DNA from: Ornatilinea apprima
Lineage (GTDB): Bacteria > Chloroflexota > Anaerolineae > Anaerolineales > Anaerolineaceae
Direction: 5' to 3'
Assembly: GCF_001306115.1 (NCBI RefSeq)
Contig: NZ_LGCL01000021.1
Span: 1-64,000 of the forward strand
Length of the DNA: 64,000 bases
Position numbers and translations under genes: made by a program. The number at the start of each line of letters is the position of its first letter. Position 1 is the stretch's first letter. Of the stretch, positions 33,130 through 42,357 are shown in pieces. The notes beneath the pieces are model-generated. The model was given only the letters and a program-made list of their open reading frames with translations, did not search any database and was not told the origin of the DNA.

Positions 33130-36100
33130 TTACTCGCCCGCCTGTTCCAAAGCATCGATCAGACCGGCCACCTGATAGCCGGATTGATCTTTCGCGTCCA
33201 GTAGCTGCTGGATGAACTGGCTGGTTTTCACCATTTCTTCCACAAACCGGTTGGCATCCACCTGCGGATTGGCGGCATTCTGGATGGCTTTCAGCACCAG
33301 CAGCCACCAGCACCATTCCTCATAGGCTTCTTTATTGAACCATAATACTTCTTTGAATCGGTTGACGTCCAGGAAGCGCCGGATGTCTTCTTCGGCCAGC
33401 CAGGCTTTCACCGCCTGCGCGGCGGTTTGATCGGCTGGGTCCAGCTTCCAACCGCTCAATAAGATCAGTAAACGCACACGCGCCACCATGGCCCAGGCAG
33501 CGGATTCCTCTTCACCCATCTGCTGGTAGGCGGAGGCCAGCATTTTGCCAAATTGCCACTCATCGAAGCGGCTCAGGCACAGTGTGGTATTGGGCAATTG
33601 GGGGTTCAGGTCGGCCAAATGGTTGACAAACAGCCAGCCAAAGAGAATTTTCCAATATTTCTCATCCTTCAGCCGGGTTTGCACCAGCTTAAGCGCAGCC
33701 TGGTATTTCTTCGCGCCGGGCAGGGGGTAGAGGGCTTCTAGTTTTTCGAGGGAGAGAATGACTTCCATCTCGCGCGCCAGTTGATCCAATGATTCAGGGT
33801 AGCCGTTGAATTCACTTGTGTGGGTTTGAATGCCTTTCAGCAGTCCGCTTTGTTTTTCAACAGCTTCATTGATGAGCGCCAACCGGTTCTCTTCCTCAAA
33901 TTCGGCAGCGCGCTGATCAAGCAGGTATTGTAGGTAGGCCGGGTGGGCAATTTCGCGATAAGGGATTTGCACCGCTTTGAGCAGCATGGACTGCAGAGCT
34001 TCTTCGATGCTGGGGACTCCGCGCCCGTTAAGAAACTCGCAAAGGTGGCGGTACGACTGCGCCGCGTCGTCTTGCACTTCCGAAATATCCATGAAGACCA
34101 GGTATTTGTACCCATCCAATTCCAGGTAGAGGCCGTTCTGCGCCAGTTCCTGCGAGGGGCGGATATATTCGAGGTGATGGGGTGAGTCACGCAGGATGAC
34201 ATAGCGGTCGGCCTGGGGATGGAGATTGAGACCTTCTACCAGACTGCGCTGCACGAGGCGGCGCTGGTCGGATCCGTCTTGTTTGATGGATACCGCCGCC
34301 GAGAGGCGAATCCAACCCTGGGTGCTGTTGAAGCTGTTGTTATACACCACCAGGCTGCGGGAATCGCCCAATCCATTCGTGTAGGCATACACATTCTCGT
34401 TGACCCCGCCGCCGGTGGTGAAAAAGTCAAACAGATTGAAATTTACCACATCGGCGAACTGCGCCCGGCGGTGCAAGATGGGGAAGATTTCGCGCTGATG
34501 GCGGTCTACCAGGTATTCTTTGACGGGTTCGTTCCAGTAATCGCGCTTAAATTCCATGCCGTACTTTTCGGCATAGCCTTCGATCTGCCCGTGTCCGAAC
34601 ATGGGCAGGCCCGGCAGGGTGGACATCAGCGCGCAGATTCCGAAGTACTTGTCGCCGTCACCGAACTGGTCAATGGCAGTACGCTCATCGGGGTTGTTCA
34701 TAAAGTTGACGTAGCGGCGCAAGATCTGCGGATCAAATTCCAGGGTGTTCTTAATCAACTGGCGGTATTCGGCGTTCTTTTCGTCACGCAGCATGTTCAT
34801 AAAGGCGCTGTTATACACGCGGTGCATGCCCAAAGTGCGCACAAAGTAACCTTCCATCAGCCAAAAGGCTTCGGCCAGCAGGAGTGTGTCGGGGGTTTCT
34901 ACGGCTACCCGATCTACCACTTCGCGCCAGAATTCCTGCGGGAAAGCCTGGTCAAACTGCTCTTTGGTGAGGCCGTACTCAGCGCGGGAGGGGATATCTC
35001 CACCAGAGCCGGGCTCGGGGAACCACAGGCGCTGATAATGCTTTTTCGCCAGGGTCATGGCGGCGTCGAAGCGGATGATAGGGAATTTGCGGGCGACGTG
35101 CAAAATGGTCTGGATGACGGCTTCGCGCACGGCCGGAATGAGATAATTTAGCTGGGCAGTGTCGTTCCAGGGCATGCTGGTGCCGTCATTGCCGTGGTAG
35201 ATGAAGTGGTGGCGTCCGGTATGGTTTTCGATGAGCCTGAACACAACCGCGGCGTCGGTGCGGTTGAAATAATGGTCCTCAAGCTGGATGGTTACGCGGT
35301 CATCCGAAGAGAGATTCGGCCCGTTGAAAGAGTAGGAAGGGAAGGGGCTGTAATCGAGCTGAACAAACCACTCAGGGTGTTCGGCGACCCAGTTGGAGTC
35401 GATGCCCATGTGGTTGGGAACCATATCACTGGCCAGACGGATGCCGCGCTGCCAGGCGCGGTCGCGCAAGTTCTGGTATGCCTCTTCACCGCCCAGATCG
35501 TAGGCAATTTCGTAGTTTTTCAAGGAGTAGGCTGATGCGATGGCTTCGGGGTTGCCGCACATGCGCTTGATACTGGCGGAAGCGTGGCTGCGCTCCCACA
35601 AGCCGATCAGCCACAATCCGGTGAAGCCGGCGCGCGCCAGACGGTCCAGTTCTTCATCGGGTACCTGGTCGAGGCGGTTGATATCTTCTTTATACTGGCG
35701 AGAAAGCTGGCTGAGCCAGACGTAGGTGTTTTTTGCCAGCATCACCAGGCGGGGCATCCACTCGCGGTCGGGGCTGAAGCGCTCAGCGTCTTCCAGCATG
35801 GATAGATCGTAGATGGGCACCGGCACTTCTCCGGGGCCAAAAAAGCGCATTTTCTCTTCCTCACGGATGAGGTCCAAACTGGAGAGCAGCCGGTAGAGGT
35901 ATTTGCCCAAGAAAACGGACCAGCGCTCACGGATGTATTCAAGCTGGCCGGGAAGCGAATGGGGCACGGCAATCGCGGGGATGCGAAGAAGTTGGATGAG
36001 GTGCTGGTTTTCTGGGCCAAAGGCTGGCTGGGTGTTGAAGAAATCGCTGGCGCTTTCCATCACCTGGCGGTAGGCGGTGTTTAAGGAGAGGTCGCTGTCG

Positions 36101-36597
36101 TCAAACAGTTCCAGGTAAGGTGAAATGGCCGGGTTGCGGTTGGTGACCCACAACATGATCATTTCTTCCAGGACGATTTCGCGATTGGGCACACCATCGG
36201 TTTCGCCTTCCAGGTAGGCTTTGGGGGTGATCTGGCGCTGGTAGACGGCCACCGCGGGGAATTCGGAGGCAAAATAAAGCAGCACGCGGTCCAATTGTTC
36301 GGCGCCCACGGCGCTCTCAATGAACAACAACGCCTGGCGCATGGCCTGTGGGTTCTTCTGCTGGCGGTACAATGCGATGACGAAATGTAATATCTCATCG
36401 ATCAGCCCCATGGCGTTGATGTTCCCGGCTTTGACAGCGGTTTCAGGGTAATTCACCAGGTCGCGTTTCTGGTTCATTTTTTGGGTGAACTTACGCACGG
36501 CGTGAAAATTGGCAAAAATTACATTGCCATTCAGTTCAAATAAGGATTGATCAAACTCATACCGGTCACGAGCCTGGCGCGAAATATGAAACTCCAT
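33130..36597 (-). CDS. Giant GH13-family alpha-amylase-like enzyme with terminal extensions
   Basis: The 1155-residue cytoplasmic protein has a GH13 barrel in its middle third. Motif I is SDMVPNHMG (391-399), motif II IIRFDAAMT with nucleophile Asp511, and motif III LLLAEAFW with Glu576. Motif IV is FMNNPDERT with Asp637; the usual His of NHD is Pro here, a form I also associate with GlgE-type enzymes. About 280 residues precede the barrel and about 350 mainly helical residues follow it; neither is recognised. An AT-rich TATAAT lies at 36672-36677 on the minus strand, about 75 nt before the start. Intracellular glucan processing is likely; specificity is unknown. Confidence 0.85.
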   Translation of the reverse strand: MEFHISRQARDRYEFDQSLFELNGNVIFANFHAVRKFTQKMNQKRDLVNYPETAVKAGNINAMGLIDEILHFVIALYRQQKNPQAMRQALLFIESAVGAEQLDRVLLYFASEFPAVAVYQRQITPKAYLEGETDGVPNREIVLEEMIMLWVTNRNPAISPYLELFDDSDLSLNTAYRQVMESASDFFNTQPAFGPENQHLIQLLRIPAIAVPHSLPGQLEYIRERWSVFLGKYLYRLLSSLDLIREEEKMRFFGPGEVPVPIYDLSMLEDAERFSPDREWMPRLVMLAKNTYVWLSQLSRQYKEDINRLDQVPDEELDRLARAGFTGLWLIGLWERSHASASIKRMCGNPEAIASAYSLKNYEIAYDLGGEEAYQNLRDRAWQRGIRLASDMVPNHMGIDSNWVAEHPEWFVQLDYSPFPSYSFNGPNLSSDDRVTIQLEDHYFNRTDAAVVFRLIENHTGRHHFIYHGNDGTSMPWNDTAQLNYLIPAVREAVIQTILHVARKFPIIRFDAAMTLAKKHYQRLWFPEPGSGGDIPSRAEYGLTKEQFDQAFPQEFWREVVDRVAVETPDTLLLAEAFWLMEGYFVRTLGMHRVYNSAFMNMLRDEKNAEYRQLIKNTLEFDPQILRRYVNFMNNPDERTAIDQFGDGDKYFGICALMSTLPGLPMFGHGQIEGYAEKYGMEFKRDYWNEPVKEYLVDRHQREIFPILHRRAQFADVVNFNLFDFFTTGGGVNENVYAYTNGLGDSRSLVVYNNSFNSTQGWIRLSAAVSIKQDGSDQRRLVQRSLVEGLNLHPQADRYVILRDSPHHLEYIRPSQELAQNGLYLELDGYKYLVFMDISEVQDDAAQSYRHLCEFLNGRGVPSIEEALQSMLLKAVQIPYREIAHPAYLQYLLDQRAAEFEEENRLALINEAVEKQSGLLKGIQTHTSEFNGYPESLDQLAREMEVILSLEKLEALYPLPGAKKYQAALKLVQTRLKDEKYWKILFGWLFVNHLADLNPQLPNTTLCLSRFDEWQFGKMLASAYQQMGEEESAAWAMVARVRLLILLSGWKLDPADQTAAQAVKAWLAEEDIRRFLDVNRFKEVLWFNKEAYEEWCWWLLVLKAIQNAANPQVDANRFVEEMVKTSQFIQQLLDAKDQSGYQVAGLIDALEQAGE

Positions 36598-36833
36598 TTT
36601 GCTGTCTCCTGGTGGTTAAAAAGTGTGCAGGTGCTAGCCAATGAAAAGACTTAACGAACAAATGTATTTTGATTATAGTATATCCCCCTTTGAATCGAGT
36701 AATCGCTGCAAGATGGTCATTTGCAGCTTTCAGCAAGAAATCCAGCAGTGGGTAACGTTCCTATACTGCCGGGTTCAATTGTGCCGCAGATGGCATGGAA
36801 AGGAAAGGGGACAGTGTTTTTTGCAGCCCGCTC

Positions 36834-37694
36834 TCATTCGACCAGCGCGGGCAAAGCCAGCCATTCACCTTTTTCGGTCGGATGGGAACAAGCGATCAGT
36901 TCTGGATCGGTGGCTGCCAGGCGTTGAAGGGCGCGGGCGGCGTCTGCCGGGCTCCAGCGGAAAAGGTGCACCAGGTCTCTGGCGCGGAGGGCTCCCACGG
37001 AATGCAGGTAGACGGCTGCCAGGGTTTGCTGGGCTTCCAATTCCGAGATGTAGCGGGCCTGCTCCTGAAGCTCGGGGTGATAACGCGGGACAATGTCATA
37101 GATGAAGGCGTAATTCCAGCCGCCAACCCGGCTTACGCCAACCGGTAGGATTTTGAATTCCTTCTGCAGGTCATCCAGCGAGCGGGAAAAGCGCGCGCTG
37201 CTGGTCTCGCTGGAGAGACGGGCCGCGCGGCGCAGTGAGAGAGTGTCGAGCGGGCCTTCGTGTAGCAGGGCTTCATAAATGGATTTGGCTTCAAAGGTCA
37301 TTACGCCTTGCTGGTATTGGTCCAGGTAGTCGTGTTCGGGATCGCCGTAATTAGGGGACAGCGCGTAGAAGGAAGGGAGTAGATTCAGGGCGATCATGGC
37401 GTTGCGGCGGCGAATGACACGCCCGTAAAACCAGACGCGCTTATCCAAGAGGTCATCTTTCCAGCCCCAGGTTACATGCCCGGGGTCATCGTGGTTGTCA
37501 GGCACCGGGCGGTCTCCCACGGTGGCATTCCAGATGCTGGGCAGGATGGTGCCTTGATTAGGCCAGAAGAAGACAAAACCGCGCTGGTTGACAAATTCGA
37601 GCGCGTCTTGGGCGGAGTGGAGGCGCGCTTCTGGCCGGAGGCGGAAAGTCTCTTCGCGGTGGGCTTGCAGTTGCCGGAGGGAAATGACGGGCAT
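36834..37694 (-). CDS. Winged-helix protein, AlkZ/YcaQ-like
   Basis: The 286-residue protein resembles the HTH_42 (AlkZ/YcaQ) family of tandem winged-helix DNA glycosylases: LQAHREETFRLRPEAR at the start, GFVFFWPNQGTILPSIW, WKDDLLDKRVWFYGRVIRR, and repeated winged-helix-like units toward the C-terminus. The QxQ/QxD catalytic motif of true AlkZ was not identified, so repair activity is unproven. ATG 37694 lies 13 nt after the thiolase stop; the longer frame overlaps that gene. It is probably co-transcribed with the thiolase. Confidence 0.6.
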   Translation of the reverse strand: MPVISLRQLQAHREETFRLRPEARLHSAQDALEFVNQRGFVFFWPNQGTILPSIWNATVGDRPVPDNHDDPGHVTWGWKDDLLDKRVWFYGRVIRRRNAMIALNLLPSFYALSPNYGDPEHDYLDQYQQGVMTFEAKSIYEALLHEGPLDTLSLRRAARLSSETSSARFSRSLDDLQKEFKILPVGVSRVGGWNYAFIYDIVPRYHPELQEQARYISELEAQQTLAAVYLHSVGALRARDLVHLFRWSPADAARALQRLAATDPELIACSHPTEKGEWLALPALVE

Positions 37695-37707
37695 GGCTGG
37701 CTCTGAA

Positions 37708-38871
37708 TCAAGATTCGCGCTGCAGAATGTGGGTGATGATATTGGAGCCGCTGCCACCGATGTTTTGGGTCATGCCAAAACGGGCGTTTTCTATCTGGGT
37801 GGGGCCGGCTTCGCCGCGCAATTGGATAACAGTTTCTGCAAGCTGGTACATGCCCGTCGCGCCAACCGGGTGGCCGCGGCCTTTCAGGCCGCCCATGGTG
37901 GCAATTGGTATGCGCCCGGTGGGCGTGATTTCATTCTCCAGCGCAAGGCGCACGCCCTGGCCGCGCTCCGCGAAGCCGCAGGCTTCCAGGGACAACGTGG
38001 CCATGATGGTGAAGGCGTCGTGGACTTCAAAGAAATTAATTTGTTCAGGGCCAATACCGGCTTGCTGATAAGCCTGTTTGGCCGATTTTTCCGCTGCGCT
38101 CAGCCAGAGCGGATCGCGGCGGTCATGCACAGCGAGCGCGTCGGTCGCGGCGCCTGAACCGGCCACGCGGATCACCGGGCGGTTGATGCGGCGCGCCATT
38201 TCGGCCGGCACAATGACCAGAGCGGCGGCGCCATCGCCCATGGGAGAGGCGTCCATCACGCTGATTGGCTCACAGATCATGGGTGATTTTTGATAGGTGG
38301 AAAAGGAAATGGCTTTGCGAAAGCGCGCGTTGGGGTTGTGAACGGCGTTGGCATGCGCGTTGATGGAGAAATTGGCAAAGTCGTCATGCTTCCATTGGTA
38401 TTCGTACATATAGCGCTGCATCACCAGAGCGTTGAGGGCAACAAATGAAATGCCTATCTCACCTTCCCAATCGGCATCGGCGGCGGTGGCCAGTTCGGCG
38501 GTGATTTCGGCGCCGGGTGAATCGGTCATCTTTTCCACGCCAATTGCCAACGCTGAATCGACTTCTCCGGAAGCGACTGCCATGATAGCGGAACGAAAAG
38601 TGGCCGCGCCCGAACTGCAGGCGGCTTCCACGCGCACGGCTTCGGTGTAGCGCAAGCCAATCCAATCGGCGATGTAAGCGCCAAGGTGTTGCTGGTGGTT
38701 GGCAGACCCGGACATCATATTGCCCACAAATACCGCTTCCACACCGGATACACCGGCATCATGGATGGCGGCCAATGCCGCATCTCCAGCCAGCACACGC
38801 AGCGAAGAATCCCAGTGCTCGTCAATTTTCGTCTGCCCGATTCCAATCACAGCCACTTCACGCATGGTCAA
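37708..38871 (-). CDS. Thiolase-family acyltransferase, archaeal type
   Basis: The 387-residue thiolase-fold enzyme has the nucleophilic Cys85 in EAACSSGAA, the catalytic HDAF (EVHDAFTIM) and the Gly-rich GGLKGRGHPVGATGMYQ near the C-terminus. The sequence style matches archaeal acetyl-CoA C-acetyltransferases, which work with a DUF35 partner and HMG-CoA synthase in the mevalonate route. Neither partner is adjacent here. SCP2-type thiolases or other acyl-CoA thiolases are alternatives. It starts divergently from the CapA-like pair and precedes the AlkZ-like gene. Confidence 0.85.
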   Translation of the reverse strand: MTMREVAVIGIGQTKIDEHWDSSLRVLAGDAALAAIHDAGVSGVEAVFVGNMMSGSANHQQHLGAYIADWIGLRYTEAVRVEAACSSGAATFRSAIMAVASGEVDSALAIGVEKMTDSPGAEITAELATAADADWEGEIGISFVALNALVMQRYMYEYQWKHDDFANFSINAHANAVHNPNARFRKAISFSTYQKSPMICEPISVMDASPMGDGAAALVIVPAEMARRINRPVIRVAGSGAATDALAVHDRRDPLWLSAAEKSAKQAYQQAGIGPEQINFFEVHDAFTIMATLSLEACGFAERGQGVRLALENEITPTGRIPIATMGGLKGRGHPVGATGMYQLAETVIQLRGEAGPTQIENARFGMTQNIGGSGSNIITHILQRES

Positions 38872-38990
38872 CCTCTTTGAAAGAAGATTTAGCTGAATTA
38901 TAGAACAAAATTCTATCAGAAACTATCAATCTTATCCGCCGCCTAAAGTATAATACAGCCATCCCCAGCATCGATAGAAAGTCTAACTGT

Positions 38991-40649
38991 ATGAGGTCTC
39001 GATTTATTCGAATTGTCTGTATGTGGCTGTGGGTCGGATGCCTGACTGGCTGCGCGCCGCAGCCGGGGGAGCCTTTAAGCGCACCCACAGAACCGGTGGT
39101 AGCCGCTCCGCTGCCGGCTGCGACAGAGAGCGCTGAAACCAGTCCGCTGCGTGTGTGGGTTGACGCCCAGACACCGCCAGAGGTGAGCGCGTTGCTTGTT
39201 GGCAAACCGGGGTTTGAAACGACCACGGCAGCCGGCGAGGCCGATGCGATGCTGACTGTGCTGCCACGCGGAGAGGGCGTTGAAATCGCTAACCGGGTTT
39301 TTGCGCTGACGGCGGCTTTCCCGACCATCGCGGATGAGTTGGCGTTGGAAGCGTTGAAAGATATTTGGCGAGGTTCTGCCAGCAGTGGAGAAACCGTGAT
39401 TTTTACGACCGAAGAGGGACTTCTCGCCTTCAACCAGATATGGGGAGAAGCGGGCCCTTCCAGTGTGCAGCAAGTGGATGGGCAGGAGGAAATGATTTCC
39501 ATGCTGTGGGAAACGAGCGGTTCATTGGGCCTGGTGCCTTTCGAAGCGCTTGACCCGCGCCTGAAGGTGCTGGCGGTGGATGGGATGAATCCGTTGGACA
39601 AGGGCTTGAACAGCGAGGCTTACCCGCTGGTGATTCGCTATGGTCTGCTGGAAAACCCGGGCGCGGCAAGGTCCGCGCAGGTAACATGGCCACAGCCGCC
39701 CGTGATCACCAACCGGGATGAAAACCGGCTGACTTCGGTGCTACTGACCGGCACCACGGCGCTGTCGCGAACGACCGCCTTTGTGATGGAAGAGAAAGGC
39801 ATTACCTACCCGGCCAGGGACATTCGCAAGTGGCTGACATCAGCGGATATTACGCACATCAGCAACGAGGTTCCGCTGTTTACTGGCTGCCCGCCAGCCG
39901 TGCCGCTGCGGGAAGAAGCCCGCTTCTGCAGCGATCCGCGCTATATTGAGCTGCTGGAATATAGCGGGGTGGATGTGATTGAGCTGACGGGCAATCATCT
40001 GCTGGATTGGGGCCCCGAGGCATTTTTGGATACGCTGGCACTCTACGACGAAAAGGGATATGCTTATTATGGTGGGGGAATTAATCCGCAGGCTGGAAGA
40101 GAGCCGCTGCTGCTGGAGGAAAACGGGAATAAAATTGCATTCTTGGGCTGCAACGCGGTTGGTCCACAGCAGGTGTGGGCAACCGATACCCAGCCGGGGC
40201 CGGCTGAATGCAATCTGGATGAAATGGAAAGCGAAATTCGACGCTTAAAAAATGAGGGGTATGTGGTGATCGCCACTTTTCAGCATTTTGAACTGGATGA
40301 ATATAAACCCCAATCCAGCCAGCGGATTGACTTTCAACGCGCGGCGCGCGCTGGCGCGGATATTGTCAGCGGATCGCAGGCGCATTCCCCACAGAGCATG
40401 ACCCTGATTGGCAGGCGTTTCATCCATTACGGTCTGGGAAATTTGTTTTTTGACCAGATGTTCGCCGGATATGACCGTGAATTTCTGGACTTGCATTTCG
40501 TGTATGACGGCAGGTATATCAGCACGCGGCTTTACACGGCGCGCCTGGAAGACGCTGCCCGCCCGCGGCCGATGACTTCCAAAGAGCGCAGCGAACTGCT
40601 GAGCGCCGTCTTCCAGGCGGCGGATTGGAGCTTCTATGCGGAAGAATAG
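38991..40649 (+). CDS. CapA-like lipoprotein with N-terminal substrate-binding-like domain (paralogue 1)
   Basis: The 552-residue lipoprotein has a lipobox Cys in CLTGC and a short Pro/Thr linker. A ~190-residue PstS-like segment follows (ALKDIWRGSASS, SLGLVPFEALDPRLKVLAVDG). A C-terminal CapA/PgsA metallophosphatase-like domain retains ELTGNHLLDWG, ADIVSGSQAHSPQ and HYGLGNLFFDQ. The first CapA motif, normally GD, reads TGTTALS, so one metal ligand is missing. CapA proteins belong to polyglutamate synthesis, but no capB/capC genes are present. It overlaps its paralogue by 14 nt. Confidence 0.82.
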   Translation: MRSRFIRIVCMWLWVGCLTGCAPQPGEPLSAPTEPVVAAPLPAATESAETSPLRVWVDAQTPPEVSALLVGKPGFETTTAAGEADAMLTVLPRGEGVEIANRVFALTAAFPTIADELALEALKDIWRGSASSGETVIFTTEEGLLAFNQIWGEAGPSSVQQVDGQEEMISMLWETSGSLGLVPFEALDPRLKVLAVDGMNPLDKGLNSEAYPLVIRYGLLENPGAARSAQVTWPQPPVITNRDENRLTSVLLTGTTALSRTTAFVMEEKGITYPARDIRKWLTSADITHISNEVPLFTGCPPAVPLREEARFCSDPRYIELLEYSGVDVIELTGNHLLDWGPEAFLDTLALYDEKGYAYYGGGINPQAGREPLLLEENGNKIAFLGCNAVGPQQVWATDTQPGPAECNLDEMESEIRRLKNEGYVVIATFQHFELDEYKPQSSQRIDFQRAARAGADIVSGSQAHSPQSMTLIGRRFIHYGLGNLFFDQMFAGYDREFLDLHFVYDGRYISTRLYTARLEDAARPRPMTSKERSELLSAVFQAADWSFYAEE

Positions 40650-42327
40650 GGGCGTATTATGGTTGTTGCTGGCCGGTATGTGCCTGGCGGGCTGCGCCAG
40701 CAGTGCAGCAGGGCGGGCGGAAGACTTGGGAATCGAGATTTCACGATCAAGCACGCTGACGCCGTTCCAGCCATCCGTGCCAACTTTAACACCCACCCCT
40801 CAGGTTGTGCGGTTGGGTGTCGACGGCAGCGTTCCGGCGGCTCTGCAAGACAGCATTCAGCTTAACGGCGGAGTGGCATGGGTGCCAGATGGGCAGCCTG
40901 CTGAAGCCGTGATCTCGGTTGTGGGCGCGGATGAGAGCTTGAGCGCGTGGGTTTACGCGCTGGTCGCGCCGTTCCCGACGGTGCGGGATGGTGTCTCGCT
41001 GGAGGAGTTGAAAGGATTATGGCGCGGTGAGCCGCTGGATGATCTGCAAGGGCAGCCGCTACATGTGGATGAGGCCACCCGATTATCTTTGGAAGCGCAG
41101 TGGGGCGAACCTGCCAGCGGTCTGGTTGAGACTGCGGCGGCAGATGCCCTTTTAGACCTGGCGTGGCAGGCCAAAACCGCCTGGGCGATTGTGCCGTTTG
41201 AGCGGTTGGACCCGCGCTGGAAGGTGTTGCGCGTGGACGGCGTTTCTCCATTTGACGCGGATTTCTCGGCGCAGGCGTACGCCCTGACCGTTCATTACGG
41301 CCTACTGCCCGGTCCGCGCGCGGTGGCGGCTGGTTCCATTCAATTGCCGCCCTCCAACCGCGACACGCAGAAGATGACATCCCTGTTGATGACCGGGGTT
41401 ACCGCGTTAACGCGCGCCACAGGCAAGAAAATGGAAACCGAGGGGATGACCTACCCGGCGGTGGATGTGATTGGCTGGTTTGAACAGGCCGACCTGGTGC
41501 ATATCAGCAATGAAGTGTCTTTTACCGATACCTGCCCGCCGGCCAACCCTGGCCAAACAGCGCTGCAGTTTTGCAGCCGGCCTGAGTATCTGGAACTGCT
41601 GGATTATATCGGCGTGGATATTATGGAGTTGAGCGGTAATCACCTGATGGATTGGGGTTGGGACCCGTTCACGCAGTCGATGCAGATCTACCAGGAACGC
41701 GGTTGGAAAACGTTCGCGGCTGGGGCCAACCTGGAAGAGGCGCGCCAACCGCTGCTGCTGGAGCATCACGGCAACCACCTGGCTTTCATCAGCTGTAACC
41801 CGGCGGGGCCGGCGCGGGTGTGGGCAACTGAGGAATTTCCGGGTGTGGCAACCTGTGATTACGATTGGATGGCTGCCGAAATTCGCCGTTTGCGTGAGGA
41901 AGGTTATCTGGTGATTGCCACCCAGCAGTTTTTTGAGTCGTATGGGTTTGAGCCGGGCGCGGAGCAAATTCGGGTGTTTAACATGCTGGCCGACGCGGGC
42001 GCGGTGATCGTCAGCGGCAGCCAGGCGCATCACCCGCAGGGGATGGCGTTTACCAATGAGGGTGGATTCATTCATTATGGATTGGGCAACCTCTTCTTTG
42101 ACCAGATGCGCATGCCGGATGGCGCCGCGCCTGAGTTCTTCTCGGCCGGCCTGCCGATTGCCGGTGTGCGGTTGGAATTTTTGGACCGCCACATTTTCTA
42201 TGAAGGAAGATACCTGGGCACGGAACTGTACACGGCGGTGTTGGAAGATTACGCCCGCCCGCGTCCGATGACAGACGAAGAAAGAGACCAATTTTTGAGA
42301 GAAGCATATAAACGAAGTGGTTGGTAG
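40636..42327 (+). CDS. CapA-like lipoprotein with N-terminal substrate-binding-like domain (paralogue 2)
   Basis: The 563-residue lipoprotein is a tandem duplicate of the preceding gene with the same layout: lipobox CLAGC, a PstS-like region (ELKGLWRGEPLD, AWAIVPFERLDPRWKVLRVDG) and a CapA domain (ELSGNHLMDWG, VIVSGSQAHHPQG, HYGLGNLFFDQM). Here too the first motif lacks Asp (TGVTALT). It contains a longer insert near the C-terminus. The 14-nt overlap and shared orientation imply co-expression. A cyclase-family gene follows 30 nt later. Substrate and role are unknown; a surface ligand-binding or non-catalytic function is possible. Confidence 0.82.
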   Translation: MRKNRGVLWLLLAGMCLAGCASSAAGRAEDLGIEISRSSTLTPFQPSVPTLTPTPQVVRLGVDGSVPAALQDSIQLNGGVAWVPDGQPAEAVISVVGADESLSAWVYALVAPFPTVRDGVSLEELKGLWRGEPLDDLQGQPLHVDEATRLSLEAQWGEPASGLVETAAADALLDLAWQAKTAWAIVPFERLDPRWKVLRVDGVSPFDADFSAQAYALTVHYGLLPGPRAVAAGSIQLPPSNRDTQKMTSLLMTGVTALTRATGKKMETEGMTYPAVDVIGWFEQADLVHISNEVSFTDTCPPANPGQTALQFCSRPEYLELLDYIGVDIMELSGNHLMDWGWDPFTQSMQIYQERGWKTFAAGANLEEARQPLLLEHHGNHLAFISCNPAGPARVWATEEFPGVATCDYDWMAAEIRRLREEGYLVIATQQFFESYGFEPGAEQIRVFNMLADAGAVIVSGSQAHHPQGMAFTNEGGFIHYGLGNLFFDQMRMPDGAAPEFFSAGLPIAGVRLEFLDRHIFYEGRYLGTELYTAVLEDYARPRPMTDEERDQFLREAYKRSGW

Positions 42328-42357
42328 ACCAGCAAATTTTCATTGGGAGGCATGATC

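Noticed and set aside
34219-35151. A 310-residue plus-strand open frame inside the giant GH13 gene
   Set aside because: It is antisense to GH13 motifs II-IV and has no ribosome binding site or domain.
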